From IMG/VR virus record IMGVR_UViG_3300046542_000312, positions 1 through 64,000 of that record: DNA of 64,000 nucleotides, one strand, 5' to 3'. Source of the stretch: a virus. Below the pieces are notes generated by a model, which worked only from the letters and a program-made list of their open reading frames with translations, was not told the DNA's origin and did not search any database. Below are positions 57,769 to 64,000 of this stretch, one piece after another. The stretch's first letter is position 1. Every line of letters starts with the position of its first letter. Position numbers and translations under genes: made by a program.

Positions 57769-59442
57769 TTAGTTCAGGTCTGCCCATCCCGTGCCGTTGT
57801 AGACACGGAGCTTATGGGTTGAAGTATCGTAGTAGGTGAGTCCTTCGACCCACGCGACATCCGTCGGCGTGCCGCTGCGTGCCGCGAACTGGACGGTCTG
57901 CTTGTTCACGGTCAGCGCGCCGAAGACACTTAGGAAGTCGTTCGCACCAGCACCTGCGCCGCGCTCGGTATAGGTGAAGACGGTGTTGGCATGACGAGTG
58001 CCGGCCGTATTCGTGGTCGCTGCGTAGGCGGTGCACGTGATGAAGATGTCGTTGCCGCCATCGTTGCTGAAGTCCACCGCCGTTGCAGGCACGCTCGTCA
58101 ACAGGAGGGTGATCCTATTGCGCGCCGCCTGCGTTCCGCCGTTCTGTCCGACCTGGATACCCTTGATGGAATCCGCGCCGAACTGGACGCCTCTGCCCGT
58201 GATGAGGCAGTCGGAACCCAACTGCTTCAGGAGGCCGCCACCCACCCGCGAGTCATCGAGAATCAAGTCGCTTATCGAAATCGCTTGAGCGTAGTTGGTG
58301 ACGCACCATTCAGGACTGTCACCCCAGCAGTGTAGCTGGGCAAACTGAGATCCCGAAGCCCTAGATCCGATGACGAACGTGCTGGATCCGGCCAGAGCAG
58401 CCTGGTTATGGCGGCTCATGGAAACCAGCATCCTGCCGATCATAGAGTCGTGTGGGCCGTCAAAGATCGGATTCCCCTTGCTGAACTGAATGAAGAACTT
58501 GTCCAGGAAGCACTCGCCCGCAGAGTCCGTGTAGTCGTTATCCCAGGCAGGCGCGACCGATCCCCACGCCGACCTGAATCCGCCCATCGGGCAGTATTCG
58601 CAGTCGACGTCGTCGATTATATACGCTCTGCCATAAATCGAGATGTTCCATCCCGTGGCGCTGGCATTCGCCGCGACATCCTTGCGCCCGTCGATCGTGA
58701 AGGCCAACAGACCGAAGCGATTCGGGCCATCGGCGGAATCTCCGGCCGAAAGCGTCGCGTAGTCCTGAGTCTTGAGCAGGTCGCCTAGATATCCATCCTT
58801 GCGCTTGAGCCACGAGACTCGCCGGCCAGATCCGCGGATGACGACGCGGCTCTTCAGGGTGACTTCTCCTCCGAGCCAGAACATGCCAACGCCGACGTCG
58901 AGATATCCGCCACCCTTTGCAACAAGGTAGTCGGTTGCGTTGTTGAACGCCGGAGCGCTGTCAAACGTAGATGTCGTGTCCGGGGTTGCCCCGAAACAGG
59001 CCACGTTCACCGACATCGTGTAGGTCAGCTCCCACCACGCGCCGTCGGCGCTTTGGAACTTTCCAGCATGCGTCGGCTGGGACGCGACACGCTTGTAGAG
59101 CGCGGCTCCGCCATCGCCGGGTGCAGAATAGCCACCGACACGGATCGCGTTGACCGTCCCCGGAATGGTGACTGACGACATGCCCAGAACGTAGAAGTTC
59201 GCACCGTCGAGACCGGGATCACCCTTGGCTCCAGGAGCGCCATTGGTTCCAGGTGCTCCGTCTTCTCCGGGTTCTCCCTTGAGGCTTTCCAGCCACTCGG
59301 ACTCGGATCCGATGAATCCATTCTGGACAGCGACCGTGTATGCGGAATAGCCGCGCGGACCCGGCGGTCCAGGCTCTCCGGAACCTCCGCCTCCGCTCGT
59401 GAAGTTGTCAGTGATGCCGTTGGCACCGAGAGCATTTGCCAC
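57769..59442 (-). CDS. Second receptor-binding protein/tailspike, GTG start
   Basis: 557 residues from the GTG at 59442 (GGAGG seven bases upstream). Anchor ANALGANGITDNF, one SAYTVAVQNGFIGSESEWLE unit and collagen-like segment, then a pectate-lyase-type beta-helix (SAPAFNNATDYLVAKGGGYL). C-terminal tip DVAWVEGLTYYDTSTHKLRV is typical of fibre ends. Probably a depolymerase or alternative receptor binder. Confidence 0.7.
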   Translation of the reverse strand: MANALGANGITDNFTSGGGGSGEPGPPGPRGYSAYTVAVQNGFIGSESEWLESLKGEPGEDGAPGTNGAPGAKGDPGLDGANFYVLGMSSVTIPGTVNAIRVGGYSAPGDGGAALYKRVASQPTHAGKFQSADGAWWELTYTMSVNVACFGATPDTTSTFDSAPAFNNATDYLVAKGGGYLDVGVGMFWLGGEVTLKSRVVIRGSGRRVSWLKRKDGYLGDLLKTQDYATLSAGDSADGPNRFGLLAFTIDGRKDVAANASATGWNISIYGRAYIIDDVDCEYCPMGGFRSAWGSVAPAWDNDYTDSAGECFLDKFFIQFSKGNPIFDGPHDSMIGRMLVSMSRHNQAALAGSSTFVIGSRASGSQFAQLHCWGDSPEWCVTNYAQAISISDLILDDSRVGGGLLKQLGSDCLITGRGVQFGADSIKGIQVGQNGGTQAARNRITLLLTSVPATAVDFSNDGGNDIFITCTAYAATTNTAGTRHANTVFTYTERGAGAGANDFLSVFGALTVNKQTVQFAARSGTPTDVAWVEGLTYYDTSTHKLRVYNGTGWADLN

Positions 59443-59453
59443 GATAGTCCTCC

Positions 59454-60887
59454 TTATGTAGCCGGGAAGATCGCGTCGGCGATTGCTTCCGCTATCTTGG
59501 CGTATCCTGCCGCGTTCGGATGAGCACCGTCGCGCATCCATCCTGCGGCAACTGCCTGTGCGTATGTTCCAAGCGTGGCTCTCAAGTCGATGTATTTTAG
59601 ACTGTTGCGATTGATGAGTTCGAGCATCTGCAGGGAGAGAGACTCGAGTCTGGTGCTCATGAACGAGGGGTCGCACGCGTTCGGGATGACGAAGAGGATG
59701 TCCGCGCCAGTCGCCTTGATGCCGTTGATGATCGTCTGCATCTGCGCCATGTATGCGGATTCGACCACCGATCCGTTAGCGTCGTTGATGCCGAGATTGA
59801 GGATGACCAGGTCTGGATTGTAGGGGGCGATCACCGGAGTGGGAGAGAAGGCCTCGGTTCCCGAGCTCCAGTCGATGGACCTTCCGCCGCTCCACCCGGC
59901 GTTCACGACCGTGATCTCCTTTACGGTGGAGTTGTAGGCGATTGCTCCAAGAACATGGACTGCACCAGTTGCGTGCACGCCTCGAAGGTTCAGGACGTGT
60001 ACTCCAGGGGAGACGCCTCCGATGATGTCTGGAAACACGTATCCGGGAGACGCGTTGTAGTACATCGTCGAGATCGTCGCCTTGTCGACACCGTCAATCC
60101 CCGCAATGATGGCGTTCTGAGCCGTCACCTCGCCCTTGAATACGTAGATCTCGGCCGTGTCCCACTGCTCCGTCGGGGTGAACGTGAACGCGGTGGCCGT
60201 TCCAGACGAACGCTGTGTGAAGCCTCCAGCGGTGTTCGCACCGTAATTCCACGAGGCTCCCGTGACGATGCGGTTGTCGTAGGTATTCTGGACGAGCGTG
60301 CTGGCATTGCCGATGAAGCTAGACCACGAGGCTTTGGATCCGCGCGCCGTGAGGATTCCGGCGAGGAGAGTCGGGTAGGAGTTGGCCTTGTCGTTGTTCA
60401 CCATGCTCGCGCCGTTCGCGCCGAATCCGGCCGTCGTGCTATCACCCACGCACAGAATCCGTGCGTTCCGCTTCCCAGCCTTCTGTGCGCGAACGGCAGC
60501 CGACCACGTGGGAAGTCCGATGACGTTGAATCGAGTCGAAGGTGGAACGACTGTTTCCGTGGTGATGCCCGTGGCCGTCCATGCGAACGGAATGGGGTTC
60601 GGGAGGTTGTCCGCCCGGTCGATGGTGAAGCCTGTCGTGGACACCTGACGCGGGGTCAGGGGCGCGCCAGCGCTCCCTCTCGTAATCTGCACCACGGGAG
60701 GCGCGCCGAACGGAACAGGGAATGCGAAGAATTCAGGAGTTCCAAGGATGCTGTCATCCTTGCCCCACTGCTGACGCATTGTTCCAATGTCCATGAATCC
60801 GTTCACGGCGGCGTCGTCGATGAAGCCGTCGTCAAGGCCACCACCGAAGCGGTCGGTTACTCCGTTTGGTCCGAGAGAATTTCCCAT
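59454..60887 (-). CDS. SGNH/GDSL-type esterase tail protein
   Basis: 477 residues. Anchor GNSLGPNGVTDRF at the N-terminus, shared with the two downstream genes. The C-terminal SGNH hydrolase has block I VGDSTTAG with Ser150, block III LNLGINDAN, and block V DGAHPN with Asp453 and His456. It probably deacetylates capsular or O-antigen polysaccharide during adsorption. Length is typical of such fused tail esterases. Confidence 0.8.
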   Translation of the reverse strand: MGNSLGPNGVTDRFGGGLDDGFIDDAAVNGFMDIGTMRQQWGKDDSILGTPEFFAFPVPFGAPPVVQITRGSAGAPLTPRQVSTTGFTIDRADNLPNPIPFAWTATGITTETVVPPSTRFNVIGLPTWSAAVRAQKAGKRNARILCVGDSTTAGFGANGASMVNNDKANSYPTLLAGILTARGSKASWSSFIGNASTLVQNTYDNRIVTGASWNYGANTAGGFTQRSSGTATAFTFTPTEQWDTAEIYVFKGEVTAQNAIIAGIDGVDKATISTMYYNASPGYVFPDIIGGVSPGVHVLNLRGVHATGAVHVLGAIAYNSTVKEITVVNAGWSGGRSIDWSSGTEAFSPTPVIAPYNPDLVILNLGINDANGSVVESAYMAQMQTIINGIKATGADILFVIPNACDPSFMSTRLESLSLQMLELINRNSLKYIDLRATLGTYAQAVAAGWMRDGAHPNAAGYAKIAEAIADAIFPAT

Positions 60888-60897
60888 GTCACCCCCC

Positions 60898-61239
60898 TCA
60901 GATGCCAGCCTGGATGGCCTGAACGGTCACGGTTCCCTGGAGAGCCGTCGCGCGCAGGGCCGTGACTGGCTTGCCGATGTTGGTGGCGAGAGCGATCGTG
61001 GAAGCCGTGGCGAACTCGTCGGCCACGTCCTGAAGCAGGAAGTCGACCCATACGGCCGTTCCTGCAGCGATCTCCGCGTATTCGGAAAGCGTGAACTCGA
61101 TGTCCACGGATGTGTCCTCGGTCGCTCCGGATGCCACATCCTTCGAGATGACGATAGTCGCCTGGAAGTCCTGCCTTGTCGGATCGAACGGGATGATCCA
61201 GCTATTGCCGGATGCGAGTGTCTTCTGCCAAGTCGCCAT
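60898..61239 (-). CDS. Virion protein, paralogue 1
   Basis: 113 residues from the ATG at 61239. Beta-rich, ending PVTALRATALQGTVTVQAIQ; the C-terminal third resembles the adjacent 61244 protein (FPVTAIRFENAVG). The pair probably arose by duplication; decoration or fibre role. Confidence 0.6.
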   Translation of the reverse strand: MATWQKTLASGNSWIIPFDPTRQDFQATIVISKDVASGATEDTSVDIEFTLSEYAEIAAGTAVWVDFLLQDVADEFATASTIALATNIGKPVTALRATALQGTVTVQAIQAGI

Positions 61240-61243
61240 TTTC

Positions 61244-61591
61244 TTATGCTCCCGAGTACAGGACTTCAACGATGTAAGGATACGCCGAGCCGACAGCATT
61301 TTCGAAGCGGATGGCCGTAACCGGGAACTCGAGTCCTACGTTGGCGGTGGTGATGTCTCCGGCGACCAAGGAATCGACCTCGGTGTCGGAGATGGAGAAC
61401 CAGATCGCCTGATCGGGATCCGTGATCTTCGCGAAGTCCGAGATCGTGGCCTCGAGGGTCACGGCGTCGCTCACGCCGACTCCGGTCGAGGTGATGTTCA
61501 TCGTTGCCTCGAAGTGCTTGCAGACGCGCGGATTGGTCAGGACGATGAATTCATCCCCCGGAGCAACGGTCTTCTTGATGGGCTTCCACAT
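61244..61591 (-). CDS. Virion protein, paralogue 2
   Basis: 115 residues (MWKPIKKTVAPGDEFIVLTN...). Related to the 60898 protein. Beta-rich. It is the first gene after the hairpin at 61611-61642, so it may be expressed at a lower level than capsid. Confidence 0.6.
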   Translation of the reverse strand: MWKPIKKTVAPGDEFIVLTNPRVCKHFEATMNITSTGVGVSDAVTLEATISDFAKITDPDQAIWFSISDTEVDSLVAGDITTANVGLEFPVTAIRFENAVGSAYPYIVEVLYSGA

Positions 61592-61610
61592 GTGGATCTC
61601 CTGGAAATGA

Positions 61611-61642
61611 AAAGGGCCGGGCCGATCACAGCCCAGCCCTTT
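61611..61642 (-). terminator. Terminator/attenuator after capsid cluster
   Basis: AAAGGGCCGGGC / GCCCAGCCCTTT, 12-base arms with one mismatch and an 8-nt loop, followed on the minus strand by TTCATTTCC. It may set higher expression of capsid genes over tail genes. Confidence 0.7.
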
Positions 61643-61669
61643 AGCTGATGGTCGCCTATCCTTGACTTC

Positions 61670-61915
61670 TTACGAAGTGGCGGCGTTCGCGCCCTGCGTT
61701 GCGATGACCTTCCAGTTCGTCCCATCGGAACGGAGAAGGCCGGCTGCTCCTGCGACGCCATTCGTCGTGTAGACGATGACACCGCTGTTCGAGGCGGCGG
61801 CAGGAAGAGACGCGAAGGCGTAGCTCGGAACCTTGATGGTTCCGTCGAGAGCGCCCTTGAGGATCGGAGCCTCGACGGACACTTCGGACTTGATGGGGCC
61901 TGACGTTGTCGACAT
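61670..61915 (-). CDS. Small virion protein
   Basis: 81 residues (MSTTSGPIKSEVSVEAPILK...), with SNSGVIVYTTNGVAGAAGLL. Similar C-terminal blocks occur in fibre tips and small decoration proteins. Directly after the major capsid gene. Confidence 0.6.
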   Translation of the reverse strand: MSTTSGPIKSEVSVEAPILKGALDGTIKVPSYAFASLPAAASNSGVIVYTTNGVAGAAGLLRSDGTNWKVIATQGANAATS

Positions 61916-61962
61916 GTTCTATCTCCTTTGGTGGAGAGGGGGATTGCTCCCCCTCCGGATCC

Positions 61963-62859
61963 TTAGACGCCAGGGTTTCCGTAGAAGCCGAGGTAGTCGC
62001 GGAGCATGAACGAGTAGCGCTCTTCCCAGAGGTGGGTGATCGCGCCGAGCGTCGGGTGGTGATGCTCGGTGTGCTCGACAGGCGTACGCTTGAAGTAGTA
62101 GGCGCCGCCATCGACGGACGTGGAGATCATCCAGCTATCCGGGTCGTCCATGAACTGCAGGACTTCCCAGTCCTGGCCCTTGTAGACGTTGATGTCGTTG
62201 TCCATCGAGCCGACCTTGCGATCCGAGCCGAACAGGACGGATGCCTGGAACTTCTTCTCAACAGGCACGAACACCTTGTTGATGCGGGCGTTGATCTTGC
62301 GACCACGCTCGTCCTTCCAGCGGCCGACCGTGATTTCGGCCTGAACGAGGGCCGTCTCATGGAGGTCGGACGGAACCGCAGCGCGGTTCGAGATGGTGCC
62401 GCCGCCCTTGAGCGGGTGCGCCGTGTTGAAGAAGGTCACGCCGTCGCCGGACTTTTCAGTCGTGTAGGCGGCGTTGAACTTGTTGAGACCAACAACGTTC
62501 TTCGTTTCCTTCAGGGACTTCGCGATGTCGCGAGTCTTGTTGATCGCGTTCTTGAAGTAGAGGTTGTCGTCGATCGCCTCCTTGGTGATCGTGAACCCAA
62601 GCGTGTACTTGAGGTGGTTCACGCGAACCTTGTAGGCCTCGCCGTCCGTGTCCAGATGGAACGGAGTTCCTTCCGGCGTTACCTTGGCCAGACCGAAGCC
62701 ATACGTCTTCAGGTCTTCTTCGAAGGCCTGCGAGGAGGTGGCGGCGGTGTACAGCTTCAGGAACTCGTCCGGGAAGGTGTCGTAGTTCTGCCCGAACACC
62801 ATGCGGATGCCGGGGGTGAGCTGAGCGGAAATGTCGGCTCTTGTCAGTGCAGAAGTCAT
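61963..62859 (-). CDS. Major capsid protein (Mu gpT-like)
   Basis: 298 residues. Pattern of the Mu-like major head subunit family: ISAQLTPGIRMVFGQNYDTF, SQAFEEDLKTYGFGLAKVTP, YTLGFTITKEAIDDNLYFKN, FFNTAHPLKGGGTISNRAAV and NDINVYKGQDWEVLQFMDD. These fall in the expected order for an HK97-fold capsid subunit. AGAAGGAAACAG upstream gives a good ribosome-binding site. Confidence 0.8.
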   Translation of the reverse strand: MTSALTRADISAQLTPGIRMVFGQNYDTFPDEFLKLYTAATSSQAFEEDLKTYGFGLAKVTPEGTPFHLDTDGEAYKVRVNHLKYTLGFTITKEAIDDNLYFKNAINKTRDIAKSLKETKNVVGLNKFNAAYTTEKSGDGVTFFNTAHPLKGGGTISNRAAVPSDLHETALVQAEITVGRWKDERGRKINARINKVFVPVEKKFQASVLFGSDRKVGSMDNDINVYKGQDWEVLQFMDDPDSWMISTSVDGGAYYFKRTPVEHTEHHHPTLGAITHLWEERYSFMLRDYLGFYGNPGV

Positions 62860-62887
62860 GTTCTGTTTCCTTCTTCAGGCGATCCGA

Positions 62888-63463
62888 TTAGGACGCCGCG
62901 TTGCCCGTTGCGGTCTTGAACGCGTGGGTGTTCAGAACCACCTGCACGATCGGATAGGCAGTGCCGACCTGATCAGCGTCGATGCCGACGATGCGGAGCG
63001 GCAGGGTAGCCGTCGCAGCGATGGAACCAGCGTTGAGGGCGACCTTGGCCTGACCGAATACGCCGGCGGCGTTCTGGACCAGAGCGGCGTTCATGCCGAC
63101 GCAGTTCTGACCGAGCGTTCCGTTCGCCTGGATCTCGAAGACCGAATCCTGGTCATCGGCCACGTAGGCGACGATGTCGGAGGCGTCTGCGGTCGTTCCA
63201 GACGGGCACTCGGTGCTCCACTGGTACTTGCCGTTCACGTCCGTGTATTCGAATCCATCGAACACGCCGATCGGGAGGGCGGTGGTCGTTCCGGTTTCCT
63301 TGGAAACCACGCCACCGGGGACGAGTTTCGCAAGCTCGCCCTTGACGAGACGGGTTGCGGCAGGAGCCGCGGCCTTGTATGCAGTGCGTCCACCGGCACT
63401 CGTGTCGATGGAGGACTTCCCACGGATCTTTCTCAGACCGAACGGTGCAGCGATGTCAGTCAT
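62888..63463 (-). CDS. Capsid-associated structural protein
   Basis: 191 residues (MTDIAAPFGLRKIRGKSSID...), beta-rich with Ala/Gly. It is a common phage protein immediately upstream of capsid genes, probably decoration or head stabilisation. AGAAGGAATGC precedes the start. Confidence 0.65.
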   Translation of the reverse strand: MTDIAAPFGLRKIRGKSSIDTSAGGRTAYKAAAPAATRLVKGELAKLVPGGVVSKETGTTTALPIGVFDGFEYTDVNGKYQWSTECPSGTTADASDIVAYVADDQDSVFEIQANGTLGQNCVGMNAALVQNAAGVFGQAKVALNAGSIAATATLPLRIVGIDADQVGTAYPIVQVVLNTHAFKTATGNAAS

Positions 63464-63516
63464 CTTGCATTCCTTCTGTTGTTACCTTTGACCACCGCCG
63501 AAATGACGGGGGTAAT

Positions 63517-63978
63517 TCACTTTGCCCTTTCGAGGACTTCCTCGGTGGCGTGGCGCTCGGGGTTCAGGAAGGGCACGTAGCGATCTCCCATCCCGGCCGC
63601 CATCTGGGCGTTCACCGCGTCAGCCCTTCCGGACCGATTTTCGTCGAAGTAACGCTCGCGCGCCTTCGCTTTTGGTTCAGGCATCTCACAGAGAACGAGG
63701 CCACCGCCACGCTCGACCTGCGACATGTTATCCGCGACGTCCAGGGCGAACTCCGGATCCTCGGTCGGATCCACCGGACGCCAGCCTTCCTGGCGCTTGC
63801 GCATCCAGTTGTCCGCATCCTTGGCTCCGCGGCTCGACATCGCGATGTAGCGACGACGCTTGCCGTTGAACGACGCCGAGCCGTTCAGGATGTCCTTCGG
63901 TTCCCATGTGTACTCCCGGAAATCTTCAGCCTCGCGGCCTTCGTTCTCACGGTCGGTCCTGTCAATCGTCTTACTCAT
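63517..63978 (-). CDS. Head-region protein, charged
   Basis: 153 residues from the ATG at 63978 (MSKTIDRTDRENEGREAEDF...), GAGGAAAGCTGAG upstream. Highly charged, with a middle FNGKRRRYIAMSSRGAKDAD and a long helix. It is upstream of the capsid genes; an assembly or minor head role is possible. It is the last gene in the window. Confidence 0.55.
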   Translation of the reverse strand: MSKTIDRTDRENEGREAEDFREYTWEPKDILNGSASFNGKRRRYIAMSSRGAKDADNWMRKRQEGWRPVDPTEDPEFALDVADNMSQVERGGGLVLCEMPEPKAKARERYFDENRSGRADAVNAQMAAGMGDRYVPFLNPERHATEEVLERAK

Positions 63979-64000
63979 CTCAGCTTTCCTCACCTAGCCT

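Larger units (their letters stand above)
454..61385. repeat. Dispersed AAGGANTC octamer (over 60 copies)
   Basis: Counting by eye gives at least 65 copies of AAGGANTC on either strand, mostly AAGGATTC or AAGGACTC. Examples: 454, 842, 1848, 3238, 5602, 9409, 13523, 22377, 24545, 30813, 40416, 45380, 50496, 57516. About six would be expected by chance at this base composition. They occur in genes and gaps; none was seen from 31.3 to 38.7 kb. Confidence 0.8.

Noticed and set aside
638-63978. Restriction-modification system around the C5 methyltransferase
   Set aside because: No endonuclease-like gene lies near 11949-13163; the HNH and PD-(D/E)XK proteins are far away and look like recombination or homing enzymes.

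Overview
The window is almost entirely a tailed bacteriophage genome, most likely a short-tailed (podovirus-like) phage of an alphaproteobacterium. Host evidence is indirect but consistent. The sequence is GC-rich. At least seven intergenic regions carry TTAA-N7-TTAA (or one-mismatch) boxes, the known CtrA recognition pattern, 0-60 bp upstream of start codons. GANTC sites (the CcrM methylation target) recur in one extended form, AAGGANTC, in more than 60 copies. A protein resembling the cell-cycle regulator GcrA is also encoded. An integrase and a Cro/C1-like HTH protein suggest a temperate or formerly temperate phage. No tail sheath, tape measure or tRNA gene is seen.

Layout. Positions 1-4921 (minus strand) carry the end of the head/packaging cluster: a truncated gene that may be scaffold, a GroES-like protein, a small protein, portal and large terminase. 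Positions 5061-15067 (minus) hold accessory genes: winged-helix regulator, AT-hook protein, metallophosphoesterase, NrdH redoxin, a protein with a C-terminal Acb2/Tad1-like (anti-CBASS) domain, a C5 cytosine methyltransferase and many small unknowns arranged in overlapping, probably coupled runs. A small ribbon-helix-helix-like gene (15193, plus) faces them. The small terminase (15827-16783, minus) stands alone, about 11 kb from the large subunit. Positions 17400-25685 (plus) hold small early-type genes, an AbiEii-like nucleotidyltransferase and a MoxR ATPase / lipoprotein / DUF3150-like / VWA module bounded by 31-bp perfect direct repeats. A candidate origin (26.1-26.3 kb: 26-bp inverted repeat, four GANTC sites at exact 6-bp spacing, CAGGTGGG iterons) precedes a minimal family-A-like polymerase palm protein, followed by RusA, a PD-(D/E)XK nuclease, HNH protein, DNA-binding proteins, integrase and a possible attP region. 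Positions 33979-63978 (minus) are the virion and lysis genes: capsid, adaptors, three receptor-binding-type proteins sharing an N-terminal anchor, SAR-type lysozyme, two holin candidates, nested Rz/Rz1, ejection proteins and a 2119-residue polyvalent protein. The two ends look contiguous in gene order (capsid at the right end, portal at the left), as expected if the genome is circularly permuted.

The most unusual feature is a series of three type-I hammerhead ribozyme-like motifs at 17694-17752, 17981-18041 and 18880-18939, each between two tiny genes of one plus-strand transcript. In two of them the TGA stop codon lies inside the ribozyme core. All three keep a TGGC loop II that can pair with a GCC(A/G) just 3' of stem I. 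Together with the CtrA boxes, the GANTC octamer and the GcrA-like protein, this suggests a phage whose expression is tied to host cell-cycle regulators and whose early mRNA is cut by RNA self-cleavage. That reading is inference and has not been tested.
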